Positions 27,908 through 38,438 of a stretch of 64,000 nt of DNA are shown here, in pieces (within the stretch, counting starts at the first letter, position 1; each line of letters starts with the position of its first letter). The notes under the pieces were generated by a model. The model saw nothing but the letters and a program-made list of their open reading frames with translations, did not search any database and had not been told where the DNA came from. The position numbers and the translations under genes were made by a program. This DNA comes from Bacteroides ovatus (GTDB lineage Bacteria > Bacteroidota > Bacteroidia > Bacteroidales > Bacteroidaceae): assembly GCF_001314995.1 (NCBI RefSeq), contig NZ_CP012938.1, forward strand, positions 2,976,001 through 3,040,000, read 5' to 3'.

Positions 27908-29686
27908 TTAACATTCCGGTTTATAGAAACATGGCAGAAGAGCCTTCTTGTCGCAGTCCTTACCATGAAGAATACATTCAAACAAGTGTTTCAGGTAATT
28001 CTGAGGGTCTATGCCGTTCAACTTACAGCTTTCTATCAGAGAGAAGGTGAATGCAGAGTTTTCTGCCGCATCCTCACTGCCAACGTTCATACAGTTCTTG
28101 AGCAGCAGCTTTACAGGTTTCATCCTTTGCTCACAGAGGTTGTTCGAGATTTCTGCTGAACCGTCCTTGAGGATATTTCTCAAGGATTTCCACTGGTTTA
28201 TCGTATAGTTCACGGCCTTTCTCATCAGTTCGTTAGCCATAATCTTCGCATCCTGCATCATAATGACCACCTTATGATGGATACGTTCAAGAATCGGTCC
28301 TGTTAGCTTAAGCCTTCTTTCCTTAATCTGCTCACCGCTGAGTTTCATCATACGGAACAGGTCTTCATTTCTGAACATCTCACCGATAGGATCTATTATG
28401 TCCATCGCTGTTCTGTCTGAAGGCAGGGCATCAACCCACAACCTTCTACAATGCGTCCAGCATCCTATATGAAGCACCTTTGAGTCGTCTCCGTCAAACA
28501 TCCTGTAAACCGTATATCCGTCAGTGGATATGGTTCCCATAAAATATTCCAGGAATGATTTTGCCGCATCGGACGACCTGCTGCCGTTATTATAGTGATA
28601 ATAGACCATCTTAATATGCTTGGCAAAGAAAGCCCATAAGTACTTTCTCCTGTAAGCCTTACCTTCCTTTGTTTCCACTCCAACAAGCTCAGTAGTCTCA
28701 TCAACCATAAGGTAATTAGCTCTCTGTACAAACTCCTTGAAGACATCTTCCATGAACTCCCTTAGTTTGGCGATTCCGTTATGGATATAGCTGTTCAGCG
28801 TGGTATTGCTTATGTGGATACCCTCTCTTGCAAGCAGTCTTATCTGTCTGTTCTCAGGCATGCTGAAGTCATATTTCAGACAAAGCAGACGGGCAAGCAG
28901 TTCAGGAGAGAAGATACCTCCAAGGTTTTTCAGCGGATGTTCCATGGTGCTTGTGAAAGTGCCGTCCGCAAGCTTTACCCTTGCCACCTTGTAAACATGC
29001 TCCACGTTATAAGCCCTTACATGTTCTATGACCCTGTATTCCCACACATCAGGCATACCGTTGCGGTTCATAAACCGTCCCCCTTCTGGAAGCGTGTAAT
29101 ACTCGTCCACTTCATGTACTACCACCTTGTCAACTTTCAATTTTGTTTTCCCGGCACGTGGTGCGGTTTCCTTTCTCCTTGAAGGTTTGCTGTTCTGGGC
29201 AGGTATGTTGCCGGAAGAGGTATTGCTGCCGGTTTCGTTATCATCGGTCTTATTATTATCATCCTTCCTGTCAGAACCGTCATACTCGGATTGTTCCAGA
29301 GCGGACTTGTCGAGATTACGGTTGTTCAACAGCCTTCTTTGCTCGGAAGTACGGCCGAAACGGTGTTTCCTGCTGTCCTCAAGCTGAAGTCTGAGATTGG
29401 AGATCTCGTTTGCCAGCATCCTGTTCACCTCATCCTTTGCTTCAAGCTGCTTTCTCATAAGTTCCATTTCTTTCCTGTAATGTTCAACCGTGGTTGACTG
29501 CTTTTCGATGGTATCTTTGAGATCATTGATGGTATCTATCAGATTTTTAGAGTTCTCCCTGTTGGATTCTTCAATAGACTCAAGCCTCGCAATCAATTCT
29601 TTATTCTGTTTGCGAAGACCTGCCTTTTCCTCATTCGCCAGACCCAGCTGGCAGCAAAGTAACTCGTATGCTCTTTCATCAATCAT
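27908..29686 (-). CDS. tnpC: IS66 transposase TnpC
   Basis: DDE transposase of 592 residues from MIDERAYELL. An N-terminal coiled coil at about 20-110 is followed by a low-complexity N/D/S-rich linker, a zinc-finger/HTH region, and the catalytic core with YLMVDETTELV, ISTDGYTVYRMF and SNNLCEQRMKPVKLLL carrying the D, D and E positions. An IS66 C-terminal domain follows (GSEDAAENSAFTFSLIESCKLNGIDPQNYL). An earlier in-frame start at 29713 is possible. It is longer than many IS66 transposases because of the linker. Confidence 0.93.
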   Translation of the reverse strand: MIDERAYELLCCQLGLANEEKAGLRKQNKELIARLESIEESNRENSKNLIDTINDLKDTIEKQSTTVEHYRKEMELMRKQLEAKDEVNRMLANEISNLRLQLEDSRKHRFGRTSEQRRLLNNRNLDKSALEQSEYDGSDRKDDNNKTDDNETGSNTSSGNIPAQNSKPSRRKETAPRAGKTKLKVDKVVVHEVDEYYTLPEGGRFMNRNGMPDVWEYRVIEHVRAYNVEHVYKVARVKLADGTFTSTMEHPLKNLGGIFSPELLARLLCLKYDFSMPENRQIRLLAREGIHISNTTLNSYIHNGIAKLREFMEDVFKEFVQRANYLMVDETTELVGVETKEGKAYRRKYLWAFFAKHIKMVYYHYNNGSRSSDAAKSFLEYFMGTISTDGYTVYRMFDGDDSKVLHIGCWTHCRRLWVDALPSDRTAMDIIDPIGEMFRNEDLFRMMKLSGEQIKERRLKLTGPILERIHHKVVIMMQDAKIMANELMRKAVNYTINQWKSLRNILKDGSAEISNNLCEQRMKPVKLLLKNCMNVGSEDAAENSAFTFSLIESCKLNGIDPQNYLKHLFECILHGKDCDKKALLPCFYKPEC

Positions 29687-29774
29687 GATATAAAGGTACG
29701 AAAAATCAGGCACTTACGCAAACTTTTTACCGTTTATTTTTTATACTATCCTGTTGATAATCAGTATGTTAATA

Positions 29775-30119
29775 TTAGCCTTTCGGACTAACGTACATCT
29801 TGTCAACTACAATGCTTTCCGTAAGATAAGCCATGTCCGACCACTGTATCCGGTAGCACCTGGAGACTTCATCAAATACAGGTTTCTTGAATTTGCCCAT
29901 AACAGGACGTTTTTCGTAAAGCACATAAAAACCGCGTTCGTAATGAAGTATCTTCACAACCTTTCGGTTCCGGGACATGAACATATATACATTGGACGCA
30001 TCGCTCGGGTCAAGGGACATTTCTTCCCTTATACTCTCACACAGACGGAAAATGCCTTTCCGCAAATCAACATTACCGTTAAACAGGTAATAGTTAAGGT
30101 TAGCACTCAGTCCAAGCAT
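29775..30119 (-). CDS. tnpB: IS66 accessory protein TnpB
   Basis: 114 residues with the IS66 Orf2 pattern: YYLFNGNVDLRKGIFRLCES, VYMFMSRNRKVVKIL and ERGFYVLYEKRP. It lies between tnpA (1-bp gap) and tnpC and is needed for IS66 transposition in studied elements. Confidence 0.92.
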   Translation of the reverse strand: MLGLSANLNYYLFNGNVDLRKGIFRLCESIREEMSLDPSDASNVYMFMSRNRKVVKILHYERGFYVLYEKRPVMGKFKKPVFDEVSRCYRIQWSDMAYLTESIVVDKMYVSPKG

Positions 30120-30120
30120 A

Positions 30121-30489
30121 TCATCCTATCATTTTATTAAGCAACAGGCTCAAATCAAGAACGGTGGTGTTTCTCAGGAACAGTGTTGCGCCAGACGCCA
30201 GCTGTAACTTGATCCATTTTATTGGTGGTTCACCTTCAGGATGTTTCACGTCCAACTTCACAGTTGGACTATTGCATGGTTTCCCGGTTATCTGGACTTT
30301 GGCAACCTTGGGCTGCTCAACCTGGACTGTCTTGCCTAACTTCTCACTCCACAACTGGTGACGCTGCCAGTTCATGAACTTGTCGTAATTTACACCATAA
30401 TCAGCACAGAACTCTCGAAGATCTTTGGTCTCGCTGCATAACTGGTAGAGGTCATATACCTCCTGATAGTTTACTTTTTCTTTTGCCAT
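30121..30489 (-). CDS. tnpA: IS66 accessory protein TnpA
   Basis: 122 residues from MAKEKVNYQEVYDLY, with a helical N-terminal part resembling a DNA-binding domain (CADYGVNYDKFMNWQR) and the conserved end GATLFLRNTTVLDLSLLLNKMI. It is the first gene of the IS66 operon. Confidence 0.88.
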   Translation of the reverse strand: MAKEKVNYQEVYDLYQLCSETKDLREFCADYGVNYDKFMNWQRHQLWSEKLGKTVQVEQPKVAKVQITGKPCNSPTVKLDVKHPEGEPPIKWIKLQLASGATLFLRNTTVLDLSLLLNKMIG

Positions 30490-30693
30490 AATCATTCTTG
30501 TTAAAGGTTACGGCGCAAAGATATGGCGGCTAACAACTTATGTCAAGGCGGAAAATAGAATGGTTACCCGATATTAGGACATCATCTTCATATGCCATCG
30601 TATTTTTTTAAGACATTTATTGAATATCCCTATATTGATATAATAATCAACAACTTATAAAGTCATTTCTGTGATAATCTACGATAATTCGCG

Positions 30694-33117
30694 TTAATCT
30701 TGTGTTTTATTATTCATTATAAACCCATACACATTACCGGCAAAATCTGTTACATACAAAGCATTTCCCGCAATAGATACTGTAGAAAATATGGGTACAC
30801 CGGTTTGGTATTTCCACAGCAGTTTGCCATTTATACGGTTCAATGCATACAGTATTCCGTCAGAAGCCCCAAAGAAAATAGTATCTCCAACCAACACTGG
30901 ACTAGTCTCTACAGTTGAAGATGATGGTTTAGAATAAGGAGATGTATAAATCAAAGCGGGGTTTGTTTTAAAATTCCATTTCTCTTCTAAGGTCTGCTTG
31001 TCTAAAGCTATGACTCCATTAGTAGCTGTTCCAAATATTATCTCGGATCCAGTGACTAAAGGAGTTGAATTCACATTGACCGAACAATTCAATTTTTTAC
31101 GTACTATAATCTCACCGTTCTTTGAATTCAAGATAAAAAAGGAACGGGAAGAAAGAAGATAGAGATTCTCTCCTTCCCAAGCAACAGAGGCCGAACGATA
31201 TTTTAATTCCGCATCTTTATTCTCCCACAACAACTCACCATTAACAGCATTATTGGCATACAACCCCTTCCAGTTTGCATGCCCAATCAGAATACTATGT
31301 CCAAGAGAAAGTGTTGCCACGCATCCTTCCCCCCTGCTCCAAGCTCCATTCTTCCAAATAAGTTCCCCCGTAGCTGCTTTCAAGGCACATAATGATTTTC
31401 CTGTACCGGCATATACTATATCCGAAACAGCAACCAAACCGTCATTCAAAGGAGGAAGTACACCGATATTTAAATCTTTTTCCCAAACCAATGTCCCAGT
31501 TTCTGCTTGAATCGCATATAGGTAACCATGTACATCTTGGGCAAAGACCAGTCCATCAGCAATCGCAATACTACTGCGTACAGAGCCACGAAGTGAATAC
31601 CGCCAACAGACTGTTCCATTTTGCGCATCCATACACACTACAGCCGCTTTCCCCGATTCATTATCATCGACCGATGCCGTAAATAGACGTTTCCGATATA
31701 CCAAAGGAGCAGACATAAAAATAGAAGCGCCTACATTTTTAATCCATGACAACCGCAAAGGCAATTGTTTCCTTTCAGGCTTTTCATAAAAAAACGAACG
31801 CCTGCATCGCCTTACCTCTCCATTATTGAAAAATGCCTCCACTATTACAGTAAGCTGCCGATGTTCCCATTGAGAAAGCAAAGGAATTTCCGCATACCAA
31901 TTGAAATCACTCTGACGTTTCAAAAGATTGGAGGAAAGAACTTTTTTACCTTCCGATTCACACCAATAACGCATGGTTCGTATTGGGGAAACCGTAGAGT
32001 AGGCATTGACGGACAAAGGAATCTTTCCGGAAGGAAGTGTTGGCAGCTGTCCATTCTCCAACGAAACAATATGTAATGAAGGAGACAGATAACTGTATCG
32101 GAACTCGGACGCCACGTTTCCCTCTGTATCAACAGTCAGTACACGAAAAGCAGAAGGTGCATGGTCAATACCACCACAAGCAGGCGTAGAGGTACAGATA
32201 GTATACACCCCTGTCACTTTATGCTTATGCACATGATTTACGTGCCAGTGACCGTACAACCAAGCTTTCAATCCCATAGCCGGTAAATCTATATACTCCG
32301 TATCACTCATACCATATTTAAAAGCTACCGTATCTTCCGGCAGGCTATGATTGAAAACAATGATCGACTTCTCCTTGCCTACATAAGCAAGATCATTTTT
32401 CATCCAGCGATATACATCTTCCTTAGTATACTCCGGTAAATAATCTCCATGAAGCATAGGTGTCATTATGTAATGTGTATTCCCCACATCAAATGAATAG
32501 AATACCGGTCCGTAGAGTTTCTCGAAAAGTTCTTCCCCATAAGCACCTTTCACCAAGTCATGATTGCCTATTCCATAAAAGATTTGCGTGTCTTCCATCA
32601 AAGCGGTATTCAGCAAGCCTATATGACTGTTCAGTCCCGATTCATAACAAATATCCCCTGTATGCACGATAAAAGCTATTTTCTCATTGGCCGAATAGTC
32701 ACGGAGATTATCCACCCACGCTTGATTCCCTTCTTTTCCACGTATTTCTGTATCAGAGATATGTATAAACCGGTGACTACCGTCAGCTTGAATTCCTCCA
32801 TAACAAGGATATACCGGAAAATCGTATTCCGTACGACCGTTCTCTATCCGGTAATAGTAGGCATTATCAGTCTTATATCCGGAAGGAGTAGTAATAAACA
32901 GAAAATGCATACGGGAATGTCCGGGCAATTGATATGCGCCATTTGAATCTGTCTGTACCACATTTAACCCATCGGAAACAGAGACCCGATGCAATCGTTT
33001 TTCACCTTCATCGAGGAGACCATTTCTGTTCTCATCAACGAAAACCTTTCCTGTATATTGAGCCATAGCTTGTAAAGTCATACTACCCAGCAAACCAATA
33101 GCCATACAGTATTTCAT
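30694..33117 (-). CDS. Metallophosphoesterase fused to a PQQ-like beta-propeller
   Basis: A secreted protein of 807 residues from MKYCMAIGLLGSM. An N-terminal SdrD-like beta domain (KVFVDENRNGLLDEGE) lies at about 20-110. The calcineurin-like phosphoesterase follows at about 115-320 with ISDTE, HTGDICYESG, GIGNHD, FNHS and GHWHVNHVH as metal motifs. After a short linker, PQQ-like propeller repeats run from about 440 to the end (GTVCWRYSLRG, GTLVWEKDLN, GELIWKNG, GELLWENKD, GKLLWKYQTG). The first metal motif has glutamate where classic enzymes have histidine. The substrate may be a phosphate ester on the PUL glycan (inference). It starts 4 bp after the GH3 stop. Confidence 0.88.
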   Translation of the reverse strand: MKYCMAIGLLGSMTLQAMAQYTGKVFVDENRNGLLDEGEKRLHRVSVSDGLNVVQTDSNGAYQLPGHSRMHFLFITTPSGYKTDNAYYYRIENGRTEYDFPVYPCYGGIQADGSHRFIHISDTEIRGKEGNQAWVDNLRDYSANEKIAFIVHTGDICYESGLNSHIGLLNTALMEDTQIFYGIGNHDLVKGAYGEELFEKLYGPVFYSFDVGNTHYIMTPMLHGDYLPEYTKEDVYRWMKNDLAYVGKEKSIIVFNHSLPEDTVAFKYGMSDTEYIDLPAMGLKAWLYGHWHVNHVHKHKVTGVYTICTSTPACGGIDHAPSAFRVLTVDTEGNVASEFRYSYLSPSLHIVSLENGQLPTLPSGKIPLSVNAYSTVSPIRTMRYWCESEGKKVLSSNLLKRQSDFNWYAEIPLLSQWEHRQLTVIVEAFFNNGEVRRCRRSFFYEKPERKQLPLRLSWIKNVGASIFMSAPLVYRKRLFTASVDDNESGKAAVVCMDAQNGTVCWRYSLRGSVRSSIAIADGLVFAQDVHGYLYAIQAETGTLVWEKDLNIGVLPPLNDGLVAVSDIVYAGTGKSLCALKAATGELIWKNGAWSRGEGCVATLSLGHSILIGHANWKGLYANNAVNGELLWENKDAELKYRSASVAWEGENLYLLSSRSFFILNSKNGEIIVRKKLNCSVNVNSTPLVTGSEIIFGTATNGVIALDKQTLEEKWNFKTNPALIYTSPYSKPSSSTVETSPVLVGDTIFFGASDGILYALNRINGKLLWKYQTGVPIFSTVSIAGNALYVTDFAGNVYGFIMNNKTQD

Positions 33118-33121
33118 GTAT

Positions 33122-35701
33122 CTACTCACCTTTAGCCATTTGAATACTGACATCAGTCTGCCCCTCTACTTCTATTGTTTTATCGGCAAATCCTTTTTTC
33201 GAGAAAATAAGTCTGCCATTATCTTTCACCTTGATAGTATATGTGCCCCGATAGTCAGTCAACGCACTTTCACCGGATTCTTCGGACTGGACTTTCACTC
33301 TGGCAAGCGGAGTTGCCTGTATATCACGGACAGTTCCTTTTACTTGAATCACTTTTCCATCTGTCCGTGATTTGAAAGAAGTACCGGACACCGTCTGTCC
33401 TCCCTTTCCGGAAGAACCGATATACACCGGAAGGTTGAAATAAATCCGGTCGGAAGAAGTACCTACCTGTAATTCAAATTTGCCCGATTCGAGATAACGA
33501 TTGCCCAAATCATCTGTCAGATAAAATTCATGAACAGGAATCATTATAGTCGTTTCCCGTGTCTGTCCGGGAAGTAAATCTACTTTTCTGAAACCTTTCA
33601 ACTGCTTCACCTGTGTCATCACCGAGCTGACCACATCTCGCATATATACCTGTATCACCTCTTTCCCGGTTCTTTTCCCCGTATTTTTCAATTGAACAGT
33701 CACACAAACGGTATCATTAGCCTGATAGAGTTCCTTATCTGTAACAGCTTTCAGATATTCAAATTGAGTATAGCTCAATCCATATCCAAATGCCCATAGC
33801 GGGGAACTATTTGAGAAAACATAATCTCTTCCCGGCTTTTCATAAGTTCCCGGCTCTTTATAATATCCTTTATCCGTAGGCAAATAGTTATAATAGACAG
33901 GGAGATGCCCCGTACTTTGCGGAAATGAAAAAGTCAGTTTTCCGGAAGGGTTCACATTGCCAAACAAAATATCCGCAATAGAGTTTCCTTCCTGTTCGCC
34001 AGCATACCATTGTGCCAATATCGCCGGAATATTCTCTTTCACCCAAGGTATGGCAAAAGGCTTTCCTGCCACCAATATAACAACCACCGGCTTTCCCACA
34101 GCAAAAACCTCACGTATTAATTGTTCTTGTGCACCGGTCAAAGAGATATCACTCAAATCGATTCCTTCTCCGCTAGTAGACGGCTCTTGAGTATGACGTA
34201 CGAACGCTGTACTCGAACTCCCCACAAATATCAAAGCAACATCACTATGACGGGCAGCATCCACAGCCTCCGCTATCCCCGAAGTATCCAAAGAAGCCAA
34301 AGAACATCCTTTAGCATAGTTGATTTTCACCCTATCACCCAACAAGTTTTTGATTCCTTGAAGCGGTGTCACTCCATCTTCTTTCTTTTTACTCCAGGTA
34401 TAATCTCCAAATTGTACATTATCCGCATTAGGACCAATCACCGCTACTGACTTCAAATTCCGAACATTCAGCGGCAACAACTGTCCATCGTTCTTCAGCA
34501 ATACGGTCGATTCGTCTGCAATCCTACGTGAAAGTTTCACACTTTCTTTCGAACGGAGAGGAAGCCGATAGACTGCTTGTTCCTGATAGGGATCTTCAAA
34601 TAACCCCAATTCAAATTTAGCACGAAGCACTCGTCTCACGGCCTGATCGATATAGCTGATATCAAACTCTCCATTCCGTATTTTATCAGCCAGCACTGCA
34701 TAGCAAGAGCTGGAAGCCTCCACGTCCATTCCGGCGGTCAAAACCTGCCGGGCCGCTTCGAAATCATCCGCCGCCGTCTTATGGAAAGTCTTCAGCATAC
34801 TGACAACTCCCCAATCCGAATAAACATATCCCCGGAAACCAAATCTATTGCGCAAAATATCCGTCAGCATAAAACGAGAAGCAGAATTAGGAATTCTATT
34901 CCAAGAATTATAACTGGACATGACAGCCATAATTTCAGTTTCAGCAAGCACAGCCTCAAATGGTTTCAAATAAATATCAAATAAATCACGTACACCACAC
35001 TCCACCGAAGCCAGATTCAATCCACCCAAAGGATTACCATGCGGACCGTAATGCTTCAACATCGGAGAAATTCCATGTTCCATATATCCTTTTACCTCAG
35101 CAACCGCCATCTTTGAACAAAGGAAAGGATCTTCACCAAAAGACTCTTCTACACGTCCCCAACGTAAATCACGTACAACATCAATACAAGGTGCCAACAC
35201 TTGCTTCACTCCCATCGTATTCAGTTCGCCTGCAATATGTTTAGTCTTTTCGTAAGCCAGTTCCGGATTGAAAGTACTCCCCATCGCGATATTCTGAGGG
35301 TAGATAGTTGTTCCCTCATGCACCACTCCATGCAAAGATTCGGCAACCGGAAATCCGGGAATACCCAGACGTGTTTTTTCTACCATATAGGTTTGTATCT
35401 CACGGAAAGTCTTACGACAGCTTGCAGCCGTCAATGGAAAACCTTCAAAGAACCCATATCCTATTCCACCGCACATCTTATCCAACTTCTCTTGATTCAG
35501 GATCTGTCCATCGAACACATCCCACGAATGCAAATGACGAATCTGAGCTATCTTTTCTTCCAGTGTCATCCGGCCCAGCAAGTCATTCACTCTTAGTTCT
35601 GTAGGAAGAAGTGGATTCTTATAAGAAAATGATTGCTGTGCGTTAACTGTAAGTATACAGCCCGACATCGCCACTAGTACGAGGCCTATATATTTCTTCA
35701 T
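33122..35701 (-). CDS. GH3 beta-glycosidase with a C-terminal carboxypeptidase-regulatory-like domain
   Basis: A retaining beta-glycosidase (glucosidase or xylosidase type) of 859 residues with a signal peptide ending VNAQ. The GH3 N-domain has LAPCIDVVRDLRWGRVEESF, KHYGPHGNPLGGLN and the nucleophile aspartate in GYVYSDWGV near residue 297. The C-domain and an FnIII-like domain end near 750. The last ~75 residues (VIQVKGTVRDIQATPLARVKV) form a carboxypeptidase-regulatory-like fold normally found at the N-terminus of SusC, an unusual place for it. It shares an operon with the phosphoesterase. Confidence 0.92.
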   Translation of the reverse strand: MKKYIGLVLVAMSGCILTVNAQQSFSYKNPLLPTELRVNDLLGRMTLEEKIAQIRHLHSWDVFDGQILNQEKLDKMCGGIGYGFFEGFPLTAASCRKTFREIQTYMVEKTRLGIPGFPVAESLHGVVHEGTTIYPQNIAMGSTFNPELAYEKTKHIAGELNTMGVKQVLAPCIDVVRDLRWGRVEESFGEDPFLCSKMAVAEVKGYMEHGISPMLKHYGPHGNPLGGLNLASVECGVRDLFDIYLKPFEAVLAETEIMAVMSSYNSWNRIPNSASRFMLTDILRNRFGFRGYVYSDWGVVSMLKTFHKTAADDFEAARQVLTAGMDVEASSSCYAVLADKIRNGEFDISYIDQAVRRVLRAKFELGLFEDPYQEQAVYRLPLRSKESVKLSRRIADESTVLLKNDGQLLPLNVRNLKSVAVIGPNADNVQFGDYTWSKKKEDGVTPLQGIKNLLGDRVKINYAKGCSLASLDTSGIAEAVDAARHSDVALIFVGSSSTAFVRHTQEPSTSGEGIDLSDISLTGAQEQLIREVFAVGKPVVVILVAGKPFAIPWVKENIPAILAQWYAGEQEGNSIADILFGNVNPSGKLTFSFPQSTGHLPVYYNYLPTDKGYYKEPGTYEKPGRDYVFSNSSPLWAFGYGLSYTQFEYLKAVTDKELYQANDTVCVTVQLKNTGKRTGKEVIQVYMRDVVSSVMTQVKQLKGFRKVDLLPGQTRETTIMIPVHEFYLTDDLGNRYLESGKFELQVGTSSDRIYFNLPVYIGSSGKGGQTVSGTSFKSRTDGKVIQVKGTVRDIQATPLARVKVQSEESGESALTDYRGTYTIKVKDNGRLIFSKKGFADKTIEVEGQTDVSIQMAKGE

Positions 35702-35725
35702 ATTCTCTTATTTTGGTTAATCTAT

Positions 35726-36404
35726 TTATCTAAGTTTAAACTTTACACTACTACGAATATCGGCTGAGGAGGCTCCTATTAAAGCTCGAAATTCTCCCGG
35801 TTCCACCACCCATTCGTGTTTCTCATCGTCATAATATTCAGTGCATAATGTTTCACACATACAGCTACTCCGTTTTTCTGTACACCTTTTATGTAAGGTA
35901 CTACCATACGGGATGCCCCAAATGGGTCTTCTCCCATATATTCGAAATTCCGGCCGTTCAGCGGGCTACGATAGATATTAACTCCCGGCCCCAATAGGAC
36001 ATTCTTATTGCGGTAGCGTGCTTCTTCTCCAATATTGCTTCCATATATATAAGATAATTCGGGATTCCACGTAGCCGCCAAACAGGTTAATGCCGGAAAG
36101 GCAATACAAGAATCATTCGTCCACTTAGCTATATTCCATTGATCCCAAAGCAGTTCTTCACGTACATCGTGGAACCATCAGACATCCAGTTTTCAGGAAT
36201 CCCTAAACGAAGAACACCGGGAGAACTGAACTTAGATTGAGCATGGGTCATTACCGCTTTTTCTTCCAAAATCATGCGTGCCAAAGCATCTTCCACACGC
36301 TTCTCTATAGGTTGATTATTATCCAAATAAATGGGAACCTCTTGCTGCTGTGCAAAACTACATATCGTCCAAAGACCCACTGCTCCTAATATCCATACTT
36401 TCAT
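35726..36404 (-). pseudogene. Decayed GH3 glycosidase
   Basis: It starts with an intact signal peptide (MKVWILGAVGLWTICSFAQQ) and GH3 start (RMILEEKAVMTHAQSKFSSP, PENWMSDG). It then frameshifts near 36175 into DVREELLWDQWNIAKWTNDS and continues with LAATWNPELSYIYG, NIYRSPLNGRNFEYMGEDPF and CVKHYALN. At about 35825 it jumps in another frame to the extreme C-terminus of a GH3 protein (EWVVEPGEFRALIGASSADI). Most of the catalytic domain, including the nucleophile, is deleted. Two frame changes and the deletion show it is dead. It lies 7 bp downstream of the propeller gene stop. Confidence 0.85.
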
Positions 36405-36410
36405 TATATA

Positions 36411-37364
36411 TTACTCAAACTTGGGTTGATGCTCCTTGGGGTAGCTGAAGGTATTATTCATTACCCAACGCCCCTTATAAATTTTAGCACCGTAGATGCT
36501 AAATAGTTTCTTACCTTTCTCGTTTATCAGACCATCAGACCACCACTCGGTAGTAGGATACAACATCAGTACCCCGTCGGCACTATTACACACACTCTTC
36601 ACAGCGTAAAGCGGATAAATCAATTCAGCTTTGTTGTTCTTTATATCATATTGCCACACATTCTCATTAGTAGTAATCCATAACACATCGGTCTTGTCAT
36701 ACACGGGAAAGAGATCATGCCCGCACGATTCGGTGCTGGGTAATTCGAAGATTACGCTTCGATCTTGCAATCTAGGTTCCTTGCGGTTGAAATTGTACTT
36801 ATAAGTACACAATTTAATCCCTTCGGTGGTGTAAAGCAACTCTCTTTGGAGATCCCATACCACGTTGTGGGCACTAGGAAGCTCGTAAGAGGCAAACCAC
36901 TTGCCCGTTCCTTTAATAGTATCAGTCATAAATGTACGTAACTTACCATCGGTAGACGATACAGCCACGAGATTTCCATCGGGCAAAATCTCTGCGGAGT
37001 GTGGATTTTCACCCACATACGCATAATACATCAATTTACTGTCGGCAATACGTATAAGAGCTACAGCACCACCTGATGCAGTCATCAAGATATACTGATT
37101 GTTGAACACTGGCTTAACCTCACTAGGATTGTGAAACCATGTTTGACAATTGGAGGGTACACCGGCCTTCTCCGGATTCCAACTCCATACAGTACGATAA
37201 GTGGAAGCATCGAGTATCACAACTGACTTAGAGGCTTGCTCGGCCAGTACAATTGCTTTGTCAGGAAGCGTAAAAGGGGATTGGGAATTTGCTTCGGATT
37301 CATCGCTGGAACTACAACAAAGGAACAATATCGCACACATAGCGGCATATAAAATCTTTTCCAT
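36411..37364 (-). CDS. Secreted beta-propeller-like lipoprotein (resembles DUF6528)
   Basis: 317 residues from MEKILYAAMCAILFLCC, a lipoprotein signal with CCSSSD at the cleavage site. Repeating strands with ILDASTYRTVWSWNPEK, NPHSAEILPDGNLVAVSSTD and SAHNVVWDLQRELLYTTEG suggest a six- or seven-bladed propeller, as in secreted glycan-related proteins of Bacteroides. No catalytic motif is recognised. It lies between a phosphodiester glycosidase and the dead GH3 and may bind or process the PUL substrate. Confidence 0.7.
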   Translation of the reverse strand: MEKILYAAMCAILFLCCSSSDESEANSQSPFTLPDKAIVLAEQASKSVVILDASTYRTVWSWNPEKAGVPSNCQTWFHNPSEVKPVFNNQYILMTASGGAVALIRIADSKLMYYAYVGENPHSAEILPDGNLVAVSSTDGKLRTFMTDTIKGTGKWFASYELPSAHNVVWDLQRELLYTTEGIKLCTYKYNFNRKEPRLQDRSVIFELPSTESCGHDLFPVYDKTDVLWITTNENVWQYDIKNNKAELIYPLYAVKSVCNSADGVLMLYPTTEWWSDGLINEKGKKLFSIYGAKIYKGRWVMNNTFSYPKEHQPKFE

Positions 37365-37406
37365 TATTCTATTTTCTTTTAAATCTATTAAGTCGGCTTT
37401 ATACAA

Positions 37407-38426
<1,020 letters not shown>

Positions 38427-38438
38427 TTACACTATATT

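Larger units (their letters stand above)
27821..30567. mobile_element. Complete IS66-family insertion sequence
   Basis: 2747 bp. Terminal inverted repeats at 27821-27841 and 30547-30567 begin GTAACCAT and agree at 20 of 21 positions. They are flanked by the direct repeat CCGATATTA (27812-27820 and 30568-30576), an 8-9-bp target duplication typical of IS66. Inside are the three genes tnpA, tnpB and tnpC on the minus strand. It appears intact and recently inserted. Confidence 0.95.
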
